DNA from: an uncultured Poribacteria bacterium
GTDB taxonomy: Bacteria > Poribacteria > WGA-4E > WGA-3G
Reading direction: 5' to 3'
NCBI GenBank assembly: GCA_951828515.1
Contig: OX639992.1
Coordinates: 744,001 to 808,000 of the forward strand
DNA length: 64,000 bases
A program made the translations under genes and the position numbers. The notes beneath the pieces were generated by a model. That model did not search any database and was not told the origin of the DNA. It saw nothing but the letters and a program-made list of their open reading frames with translations. The stretch's first letter is position 1. Each line of letters begins with the position of its first letter. Of this stretch, positions 54,914-62,560 are shown in pieces.

Positions 54914-54976
54914 CAGAGGGATTCAGTTTTCGTTTTTTTGCTGTATTTTTTCACAGATGTTAATATCTTCAGAAAA

Positions 54977-55012
54977 GCAGAAGTCGCGTGACGTTTCACG
55001 CGACTTCTGCTA
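54977..55012. promoter_or_regulatory. Perfect 16-bp-stem hairpin upstream of the IS transposase
   Basis: AGCAGAAGTCGCGTGA-CGTT-TCACGCGACTTCTGCT, inside the IS and 38 bp before the tnp ATG. On the minus strand it is followed by TTTTC. It may terminate transcription entering the IS or hide the transposase start in read-through RNA. Confidence 0.65.
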
Positions 55013-55050
55013 TACTTCACCTTAAAACCAACCTATTTTTGAGGTGAATC

Positions 55051-56229
55051 ATGACAAGAAACCACTCTTGCCACTTACTTGATATGTTAGCAGAAGTCCC
55101 AGAACCTCGCAAGAAAAAAGGTCTCCGGTATCCTTTGAAGGCAATGCTCGGTGTGTTGGTCGTCGGGCTGCTGTGTGGTCATAAAGGTTATACCTGCATA
55201 GCGACGTGGCTCCGAAGACAGCCAGCAGTGGCAGAAGCTTTAGGGTTCAGACGTAGAGAAAAGCCTTGCGGTAGCACGTTTCATAATCTCTTGAAGGCCC
55301 TTGATGTCGTCAAGTTAGAACAGGTCTTGACGAAGTGGGTGATGACGAAGCGTCAAAGATACCCGTTTTTCGAGACGCGTCTGACGGGCGTTGCGATAGA
55401 TGGAAAAAGTTTGCGTGGTACCGACTCCGAAGAGTCCCGCAGGCTCCATCTACTTGCTGCGGTATCTCACGAGTTAGGCATCCCCCTGGCAGAATGTGCT
55501 GTCGGTGAAAAAACCAATGAAATCCCGGTTGCCTCCCAACTCCTGAAACACTTTGATGTCGCCGGGACAGTCATCACAACCGATGCCCTTCTGACGCAGC
55601 GGGCGTTTTGTAAGGATATTCTCGCCGCGAATGCCGATTACGCCCTCCCCGTCAAAGCGAATCAGAAGCACTTGTTTGAGGATATCCGAGACCTCTTTGA
55701 ACCTCTCTCGGAGACAGACCCCCCGGAAGTAGATGCCCGGCGGTTTGAAAACCTCCACATCCAGGCAGAGGCACATCTTGACAGGCACACCGACGTGGAA
55801 ACCGCACATGGGTTTATCACCACGCGAACCCTGAGAAGTAGCACCTTGTTGACCCCCGATGCCGATTGGCCAGGACTCGCACAGGTCTACGAATACCACA
55901 TCGAGCGACGGCACATCCAGACGGCAGAAATTACACACCAGACGCAGTTTGGCATCACAAGTCTGCCTCCCGAGAAGGCTTCGGCTGAAGACTTACTCAA
56001 ACTTCGGCGAGAGCATTGGACGATAGAAAACAAACTCCATTGGGTCCGAGATGTCATCTTCGATGAAGACGCTTCACAGGCACGAACCGGCAGCATTCCA
56101 CACGTCATGGCGGCGTTGCGAAACACCGCCATTTCCGTCCTACGATTCGCAGGATGCACAAAAATCTCGCAAACACTACGAGAGTTCGCTGACACACCTA
56201 AACTCGCAGTTAACCTTATTCATGGATAA
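55051..56229 (+). CDS. ISAs1-family transposase
   Basis: 392 residues. N-terminal DDE_Tnp_1-associated domain (LLDMLAEVPEPRKKKGLRYPL), then the DDE core: AIDGKSLRG (D1), ITTDALLTQRAFCKDIL (D2) and REHWTIENKLHWVRDVIFDEDASQ (E). Length normal and no frameshift, so likely active. GAGGTGAATC precedes the ATG. Confidence 0.95.
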   Translation: MTRNHSCHLLDMLAEVPEPRKKKGLRYPLKAMLGVLVVGLLCGHKGYTCIATWLRRQPAVAEALGFRRREKPCGSTFHNLLKALDVVKLEQVLTKWVMTKRQRYPFFETRLTGVAIDGKSLRGTDSEESRRLHLLAAVSHELGIPLAECAVGEKTNEIPVASQLLKHFDVAGTVITTDALLTQRAFCKDILAANADYALPVKANQKHLFEDIRDLFEPLSETDPPEVDARRFENLHIQAEAHLDRHTDVETAHGFITTRTLRSSTLLTPDADWPGLAQVYEYHIERRHIQTAEITHQTQFGITSLPPEKASAEDLLKLRREHWTIENKLHWVRDVIFDEDASQARTGSIPHVMAALRNTAISVLRFAGCTKISQTLREFADTPKLAVNLIHG

Positions 56230-56251
56230 CTCTTAAAACTGAATCGCTCTG

Positions 56252-56261
56252 GGCTACATTG
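56252..56261. repeat. 10-bp target-site duplication, right copy (GGCTACATTG)
   Basis: Identical to 54904-54913. The following stretch to 56515 has no gene that I recognise. Confidence 0.9.
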
Positions 56262-56515
56262 GTGCATATAGTTTTCCGATAGGAAGTATCTCCAAATTCC
56301 GAACGACCGATCCGATTTTCAAATGAAACTACACCGGGACAATGAAGTTCGGGAGCGAAGCTACTCCCTTTGGAAAAAACAGGCAAGATCCCGTTTTCTA
56401 CATTCGGATTACGGCAAGGTGTCCGGAGCTGGTTACTGGAAGATTGGGGAGAGATAGGTTGGGTCTGCCTCGGTTCGGAAAAGGATATGCCATTTTTCTG
56501 CAAATTCCGGTCTAT

Positions 56516-58603
56516 CTATACCTTCCCTGCGGCGAAGGGTATGAAAATCAGTTTTTGAAATGATAAAGGAGTCCATTTGGACATGTTCGCCACGGAAGCG
56601 TTCGTAGGAAAGAGTACGCAATCTAAGGTTTTCAGTTTCACTCTGTTGCCACTCCATTGCTGCTGAATGATGCGATAGAATTTGGCAATATACTTGCGGA
56701 GGAGCGTAATTACTAATTCCCCTAAGCGTGTAACCTCCTCCAAGGACGTTGGATTGACTTCCGATTCTGCTATAACGGTGAGACCATACAGTTCTTGCTC
56801 TGGTTCCATAATTGTGTAGAGGATCTCGGTATCAAAGATAAGGTTGTGAAACTGTTTTTCCTGTTTGTATTCAAGTAACTCTAAATGGATCTTTTCCCAA
56901 TCCAATAGATCTAAGCTTTCTTTTTTAATTTTACGTTCTAAGGCTGCTGTTGACCGACTCCCTCGGATACCTTCTTGTGAACTGCTCCCGATAATTTCAA
57001 CTATTTGGGTAGTGTGAGTGATGTAAGCGTTAATATTGACTGTGAGTGGGACACACTGTCCTTTAGCATTTTCGTCGTATGGTAGGACCTTCGGGACATA
57101 AAGGCGACGCTCGAGGAAATTTTCATTGGAAACGATTGGGATTTCCAGTTGAATGGGTTCATCAAGTTCTATGCCTTCGCGCATGAGGTAGTCTCGGAAT
57201 TGTGCCATGAAGTTGGCGCGGACAGCAAAGATGTTTAAGGTTTCTAAGAGAGGGAGATTCGGTGGATGATCACCATCAAGAGCTGCACTCCGTTTAAGGC
57301 TCATGTCTTTGCCGCGTAGCCGGACACCTCTGCCGAACAGTTGAATAATTTGAGAGCCTTCCTGTCTACCGATGTTGAGCAAGCCCATGGCGGTGACGCG
57401 CCAACTGTCCCATCCTTCAATGAACTTTTTCGCGCCAATGAGGATGTTGATGTGACTGTCAGGTTTATTAATGTTGCTAAAGAGGCTTTCAGTGATGACA
57501 TCTTCGGATGGCATATCAATGTCTGTACCATCCTTGTTGACGAGATTTTTGAATTTAGAGGTATCCCCAATGTAGATGAGACCAAAGTCTTCCCTTCCGT
57601 GAGTGGTTTTCAGTGCGATTTCGCCTTGAGCATTTCGGACATCCCGTAGCTGCAATGCCCCGCTTGTATTAGTGTGAAATACTTCGTCGAGGATATTGTT
57701 GTAGATTTGCGCTGATGTTTCGCCGAGACCTATGAGATAACTGAGTCGGTTGTGGAAGATATCAGTGCCATCATCGGATAAACCGGAATCACCATCGAAA
57801 ATTTTCTCAATGGTGTTGATTGCCCAATTTCCTTCGTTTTTCAGAAACTTGTGCAGAAATCGGATAACATTAAGAACATCGGAGCGAGCGCGGCGGTTTT
57901 CGGTATAGACAGCGTTGACTTTACTACCGACAAACGCCCATAGTGGGGAATCTAAACCGTAGGCACGTACTTCGTTTGTGTTTTGCTTGAAATAGCGTCT
58001 CTGTCCATAGAAAGTGAGGAGATTAGCCAAGAGGAGTGTTTCGGTCTGTGTTTCTTCATCGTGACGAACATTAAGAACACGGAAATTCTTGCCGTATCCA
58101 TCATCGTAGAAGTATCAATATGAGTAGTCGAAGACGATAGTTTTGCCGTACTCCTCAACGAGGTCCGCGTTATTCGCGGCGGCGAGTGCTTGTCCGAAGG
58201 TTGCGCTGTATTCAAAACGACGTTGGACAAAAGTATTAAGTTGGTGCAGGAGTTCCGCTGGTCTGTTGAATTTCCGGTCTAAGAAAATCTCTGTATAGAG
58301 CAGGGAAAGATATTGAAAATAACGGAGGACGATCGGTTGCGTACGTTTATTATTTATTGCGGATAGGTGCCGTTTGATGTTGGCATCGTAGGTCCGGAGT
58401 GATTCCTCAATCTCAGGCTTCAAATTTGATCGAGCCAAGAGAAATTCACAAATAGGTGAATTTCCATTTGGATTGAAGCCTTCTTCAACGTTTTTCACAT
58501 CGTTGAGAAGGTCACGCGTGGTTTTGTACCCAAAATGACTATTGAGCCATCCATGAAGCGTGAGGTGATTGTCGAGTTGGCGTCGTGAATTATTTGAGGG
58601 CAT
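56516..58603 (-). pseudogene. DEAD/DEAH-helicase restriction subunit (type III Res-like), broken
   Basis: One frame of 696 codons with a TGA at 58115-58117. N-terminal part (MPSNNSRRQLDNHLTLHGWL ... LRYFQYLSLLYTEIFLDRKF) and C-terminal part (GAKKFIEGWDSWRVTAMGLL ... QLFGRGVRLRGKD) match large Res-type helicases. The expected Walker A and DEAD/DEAH core between them is missing: FVQRR runs into ATFGQALAAANN, which belongs after the core. So the gene has an internal in-frame deletion and also a nonsense codon (TGA in YSY-stop-YFYDDGYGK). It cannot make a working enzyme. Confidence 0.8.
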
Positions 58604-58623
58604 AGCAATCTTCTTAAACAGAT

Positions 58624-58965
58624 TTATTGTGAAAACATGAGTCGCTTAAAAAGTGGGTCTAAAGATTTTGCATCTGGAACGATGCTATCTGTGTTAACAT
58701 AAACTTCCGCCGCGTCTTCTGTGAATTTGTTTTCCTGAATAAAATTGTAGTCACGTTCCCAATCTTCTTGTTCCCAGCCTGCGGTTTCACGCCAGATAAT
58801 AACGACTGGTTTTTGCTTGACTGTGCCTTTGTAGATAAGGTAACGCCTGTCATCATCGTGCAGGCACTGGCGAGTCTGGACTGATAAGCCGAGGAGGTAG
58901 TTGAAGGTTTCGGGAAGGTCTATGGTCTGTGTTTGTGTCTGCATATCTTTGACGATATGGAGCAC
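58624..58965 (-). pseudogene. C-terminal fragment of a type III-like DNA methyltransferase (Mod)
   Basis: About 113 codons: DMQTQTQTIDLPETFNYLLG ... VVIIWRETAGWEQEDWERDY ... SIVPDAKSLDPLFKRLMF, the tail of the methyltransferase usually encoded just before this Res type. The 5' part, with the AdoMet and catalytic motifs, is absent: near 58965 the sequence changes to the Ig-repeat gene on the other strand. 20 bp separate it from the Res pseudogene, as in an intact mod-res operon. Confidence 0.75.
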
Positions 58966-60226
58966 ATCGGACAACACCACTTATACTGCGACGATTACTC
59001 CCACAACGAGTGGGACAGTGGTGCTCAGCGTTGCTGCGAATGTTGCGACGGATGCTGCGAACAATCAGAATACTGCCTCCACAACTCAAACTGTCACTGT
59101 ATTCGTTGTTCAGAAGCAGGTCGTAGATACTGACCCACCAGGTGTTAGCATTTCGGTGCCTGATGCCGCACAGAATAGTGCGTTTGATGCGACGATTACC
59201 TTTACTGAAGCGGTATCTGGCTTTGAGCAGACAGAGCTAACGCTTTCAGGGACGGCAACTGCGAGTATTACGGCATGGGCTGCGAACTCAGATAACACCG
59301 TCTACACTGCGACGATTACACCGACAACCAGTGGCACAGTGGTTCTTAACATTGCTGCGAGCGTCGCCACGGATGCCGCAAACAACCCAAACACCATCGC
59401 CACAGCGCAAACAGTCACTGTGGATCTCGATGCGCCTGCCGTTAGTATAGGGGGACCAGGAAATGTGCAGAATGGTGCGTTTTCTGTGTTGATCACCTTT
59501 ACTGAAGCGGTTTCGGGATTTCTGCAGTCTGAGGTATCGTTTACGTCGAATACAGCAGAGGCGAGCATAACCGCCTGGGATGTGAGTGCAGATGAGACAA
59601 CCTACACTGCGACAATTACCCCAACGACGAATGGGACAGTTGCTATTGGTATTCCAGCCAGTGTTGCTGTAGATGGAGCAGGAAACCCTAACACTGCTTC
59701 CAACACACATTCGGTAACCGTTATGTTGATCTTCCAGGCCGTTCAGGTTGGGCCGTTTGCGCCGTCGGCGATGGGGGATATAGCGGGCCTCTTGGATCGG
59801 GCGGTGCTTGAATCCTTGGATCCAGAGATGATTGCCGCGCAACTCTCAAGTTTGCGTTCAAAAAGCGATGGTTCTCTGAAATATCAACGTGCGATCGCGT
59901 TGCTTGAAAGCATGTTGGCGGCGCTGCGTCCGGTGGAGACGTTGCTTCTCGCAAACTATCCCAATCCGTTCAATCCCGAGACATGGATACCGTATCATCT
60001 GTCAAACCCAAGTGAGGTTGTGATAACCATCTACGATGCACGAGGCACCATCGTGCGCCGGTTGGAGCTCGGACATCAGCGTGAAGGCTATTACACCAGC
60101 CGGAGTCGTGCGGCATACTGGGATGGCAGAAATCATACCGGTGAACGCGTGGCGAGTGGTATCTATTTCTATCAACTGCAGGCGGATAATATGTCCCTTC
60201 TGCGGAAGATGGTCATCTTGCAGTAA
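58966..60226 (+). pseudogene. 5'-truncated Ig-like-repeat surface protein with C-terminal sorting-type domain
   Basis: About 419 codons of a larger secreted protein. Three Ig-like units are visible (SDNTTYTATITPTTSGTVVL, SVPDAAQNSAFDATITFTEA, then two more), then a linker with MGDIAGLLDRAVLESLDP and a C-terminal NYPNPFNPETWIPYHLSNPS ... YFYQLQADN domain, a FlgD-Ig/type-A sorting-like tail found in secreted proteins. The signal peptide and earlier repeats are missing. The open frame continues to 58901 only because it reads the methyltransferase fragment antisense. Confidence 0.8.
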
Positions 60227-60261
60227 CACTGTAGGAGCGATCTTCTAATAGCGATTTCTCA

Positions 60262-60297
60262 GGGGCGCGGTCTCTCACCGCGCCCCTTTACTTTTTT
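60262..60297 (+). terminator. Rho-independent terminator after the Ig-repeat gene
   Basis: GGGGCGCGGT-CTCTC-ACCGCGCCCC then TTTACTTTTTT; 10-bp GC-rich stem. A REP-tail (TGTAGGAGCGATCTTC) lies just before it. Confidence 0.85.
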
Positions 60298-60299
60298 CA

Positions 60300-60465
60300 T
60301 ACAAAGGCGAACGTCTTTAGCAGTATCAAAGACATTGACATTTTTCTTTGGCATTTTAACCATCTGACGTGCAGGGATCCAGTTATAGATGCAGGTCCGA
60401 GAGACGTTGTCGGTGCGTGAGGCTTCCGCTTTACTACTACCAGTGTTAACAAAATCAAGAGTCAT
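60300..60465 (-). pseudogene. Transposase N-terminal fragment (IS630-like helix-turn-helix)
   Basis: About 55 codons: LDFVNTGSSKAEASRTDNVSRTCIYNWI is the N-terminal HTH seen in IS630-type transposases (SSKAEASR..VSRTTIYNWL style), ending after ~25 further residues in the terminator hairpin. The DDE core is absent. Assigned by pattern only. An IS630-type enzyme is a plausible mover of the TA-ended MITEs. Confidence 0.5.
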
Positions 60466-60993
60466 CCATTCTTCAGCCCCGTGGGGTTTATCTGCTTGAG
60501 TATTTCTTCAGCATGTTTATAGGAACGCGAATCCTCCGCTGTTTTTAGCCCCGTAGGGGCGAAATGTGTATAGAGATGTTAATTTTATAGGACTTACGCA
60601 GTTGACCCATTGTCGCGCAGTCTTTGGTTCGTAGTAGCGCAATTCTGCGGCGTACTCGCCCAAATGCGACGTGCATTATTGCGCTTTCTTCGGGAATATC
60701 CCCTCAATCTTGGCATGGAAGCCAATGTTGCGTAAGTCCTGTTTTAATTATCTGAATCGCGAATTACACAGATTCACGCGGAAGAAATTCCCTTGCTCCA
60801 GCGGAGCAATATGTCTATAGTCAGCGTACGCTTAAGACGGGTGGCCCAAAAGGTGTGAACGTTGACAATATATTCTGTGGCGTTTGCATTCCAGTTGACA
60901 TTGTTTGTGACCTCCTTCTGTTTCATGCATCGTACTCGGCATGTGTCAACACTTCATGAATAACAACTTAAAGAATGCGATTCTGAGCCGGAC
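60466..60993. other. Intergenic debris, no gene
   Basis: Contains AGCCCCGTAGGGGCGAAAT (a dispersed palindrome), the GGACTTACGCA element below, and AATTACACAGATTCACGCGG; nothing protein-like. Confidence 0.45.
60588..60740. repeat. GGACTTACGCA-ended MITE or IS remnant
   Basis: TAGGACTTACGCA at the left and TGCGTAAGTCCT at the right form a 12-bp perfect inverted repeat 153 bp apart. No ORF between. Such ends occur on transposons in several phyla; here a non-autonomous relic. Confidence 0.6.
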
Positions 60994-61125
60994 GCATTGT
61001 TTGCTGAGTATCAGTCACGTGGATTAGAATTTCACGAACCCCTCACAGACACGGATGACGGTCTCCGAGCGTTTGAACTCAAGGACCACGATGGGTATGT
61101 TTTGTGTTTTGGGAAACCGCTCTAA
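60994..61125 (+). pseudogene. VOC-family protein, C-terminal fragment 1
   Basis: 44 codons ALFAEYQSRGLEFHEPLTDT ... FELKDHDGYVLCFGKPL-stop, the end of a glyoxalase/bleomycin-resistance (VOC) domain. No upstream part. Closely related to fragment 2 at 61972, suggesting a duplication. Confidence 0.75.
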
Positions 61126-61164
61126 GTGGGGTGGGATGAAGATGGTCAATTCCACGCTAACGCA

Positions 61165-61419
61165 TCATATCCGTCTCATATACTCGTCGTGTTTTCCAAT
61201 CCAGTACCAGACTAAAGTGCCTTCTTCTTCACGCGCCAAAATACGATATTGCTTGTTGATTCGTGCTGACCAAAGTCCGCCAACCTTTTTCAAATAGAGA
61301 GAAGGGTGCCTCGGATTTTCAAGTAACAATTCAATTTTTCGGAGAGTACTTTTTTGAACGTTTGGTGGTAGCCTGTTGTACGCCTCCCAAAAATCGTCGT
61401 GTACGACATGGTTGTTCAT
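61165..61419 (-). CDS. RelE/HigB-like toxin
   Basis: 84 residues: DDFWEAYNRLPPNVQKSTLR ... PSLYLKKVGGLWSARINKQYRILA ... WYWIGKHDEYMRRI. This is the small RelE-superfamily toxin normally encoded after an antitoxin of the kind at 61543. Arg and Tyr/His positions of the ribonuclease site are retained. The 123-bp gap to the antitoxin is wider than usual. Confidence 0.8.
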   Translation of the reverse strand: MNNHVVHDDFWEAYNRLPPNVQKSTLRKIELLLENPRHPSLYLKKVGGLWSARINKQYRILAREEEGTLVWYWIGKHDEYMRRI

Positions 61420-61542
61420 ATCTTCTGCACATTCTGATGAGGAAAATAACGAATGGTTTTATCAGCGATTCAAGGCGGTTTCTCGGTTTTCGCGTGCCTA
61501 TGACCGAAATATGGCGGGTTTCAAAATTTCAGACACAGCATT

Positions 61543-61878
61543 CTATTTCTTTGTAGCGTTCCGTGAGAGAAATATCGCTAAGTCTTCACATTTACCCACA
61601 TGAAAGTCTTTACTGACCCGTTCCAGTGTAGCGTCAAGTTTTCCCACTTTTACGTCATCTTCTAACTGTTTGTCCCATGCTTGCCAATCGGCTTCAAGGG
61701 TTTGATAAAGTGTGTTTTCGAGGGTTTCCAACAATGTGTCTTGTGTATTCGCCTCGCACTTCACCTTAGGATGTTCTTGTATCCACCCTATCCATCTCTT
61801 GCCGTTTTTTTGGATTTTGGCGGTATAGATCTCGCCATCTTCCACATCGTGAATTTTGACGGTTTGGATATGGTTCAT
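61543..61878 (-). CDS. Antitoxin partner of the RelE-like toxin (HicB-like)
   Basis: 111 residues: YTAKIQKNGKRWIGWIQEHP ... TQDTLLETLENTLYQTLEAD and LDATLERVSKDFHVGKCEDL. The W-x-GWI-x-E-x-P pattern is HicB-like; family members usually end at the KCxDL motif, while this has ~10 more residues (AIFLSRNATKK), perhaps after loss of the original stop. Forms a pair with the toxin downstream. Confidence 0.75.
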   Translation of the reverse strand: MNHIQTVKIHDVEDGEIYTAKIQKNGKRWIGWIQEHPKVKCEANTQDTLLETLENTLYQTLEADWQAWDKQLEDDVKVGKLDATLERVSKDFHVGKCEDLAIFLSRNATKK

Positions 61879-61971
61879 GTTGCTCCTCCGACAAAGCCTG
61901 TCTGTTCAATAGTTGATAATACAGTATTATGTGATAATTGGGATGAAAAGTCAAATTTATTTTCAATGTCC

Positions 61972-62106
61972 AACGCGCTGTTTGCGGAGTTCCAGTCCTG
62001 TGGATTGGCGTTCCACGAAACCCTTGCAGACACCGAAGACGGTCTACACGCCTTTGAACTCAAGGACCATGACGAGTATGTATTATGTTTTGGGAAACCG
62101 CTTTGA
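61972..62106 (+). pseudogene. VOC-family protein, C-terminal fragment 2
   Basis: NALFAEFQSCGLAFHETLAD ... FELKDHDEYVLCFGKPL-stop, about 80% alike to fragment 1 at 60994. The two fragments flank the toxin-antitoxin pair in direct orientation. Confidence 0.75.
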
Positions 62107-62199
62107 GGGGAGGATCGTCTGAATCAGGATTTACAGGATTTTAGGATGGTCAGGATACGCCTTGCGTATTGTGTTAAAATATCACACTACATCTTAAAA

Positions 62200-62231
62200 T
62201 AAAAAAGATAGGCAGGACTGCTTGCCCTGCC
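62200..62231 (-). terminator. Rho-independent terminator of the 66-aa gene
   Basis: On the minus strand GGCAGG-GCAAGCAGT-CCTGCC then TATCTTTTTTATTTT, directly after the gene ending at 62243. Confidence 0.75.
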
Positions 62232-62242
62232 AATGATTAGCG

Positions 62243-62443
62243 TTATTTTGAACGGCTGAATCTTTTCACAGCATCATGGAGGGCTTTGATGTATGCCGCC
62301 TTCGCTTTCTCTACTTCAGATGTATGACTTCTACTTGAGACCCGAACTGCTTCCCGAACCGCCTCAATTGCCTTACGAGCTTTTTCACTATCAGTCCCAC
62401 TTGCTCCGGTGGAGAACATGTAGTCAGTTTTCAGACGAGACAT
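62243..62443 (-). CDS. Unknown 66-residue protein
   Basis: Small basic, helical protein (SEKARKAIEAVREAVRVSSRSHTSEVEKAKAAYIKALHDAVKRF) with a perfect AAGGAGGG ribosome-binding site and its own terminator, so a real gene. No family recognised; high Ala/Lys helix content would suit a nucleoid- or RNA-binding protein, but this is a guess. Confidence 0.7.
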   Translation of the reverse strand: MSRLKTDYMFSTGASGTDSEKARKAIEAVREAVRVSSRSHTSEVEKAKAAYIKALHDAVKRFSRSK

Positions 62444-62560
62444 CAGTTTACCCTCCTTGTTAGTAAAGACAATTTAAATTATACATCTGTTCGCAGAAAA
62501 TTGCAACTTAAATTATATTTTCAAGCTTACAGAATCATATCGAATATTCTCTGCAAATTT

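Larger units (their letters stand above)
54914..56251 (+). mobile_element. ISAs1-family insertion sequence, complete (1338 bp)
   Basis: Ends are imperfect inverted repeats: left CAGAGGGATTCAGTTTTCG, right (reversed) CAGAGCGATTCAGTTTTAAG. CAG-start ends with 8-10 bp duplications are typical of ISAs1. Flanks are identical 10-bp copies GGCTACATTG. It contains one intact transposase gene. Perfect duplication and intact ORF point to recent insertion. Confidence 0.93.

Noticed and set aside
56216-56503. 95-aa minus-strand ORF beside the IS
   Set aside because: Crosses the IS right end and target duplication, so it is a by-product of the insertion.
58115-58117. TGA read as tryptophan (alternative genetic code) in the Res gene
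   Set aside because: Many good genes here end in TGA (for example sufS and the second sugar kinase region) and the Res gene has also lost its motor core, so simple decay explains the stop.
58901-60226. Full ORF taken as an intact 441-aa Ig-repeat protein
   Set aside because: The first ~20 residues are antisense methyltransferase sequence, with no signal peptide; the gene is 5'-truncated at ~58965.
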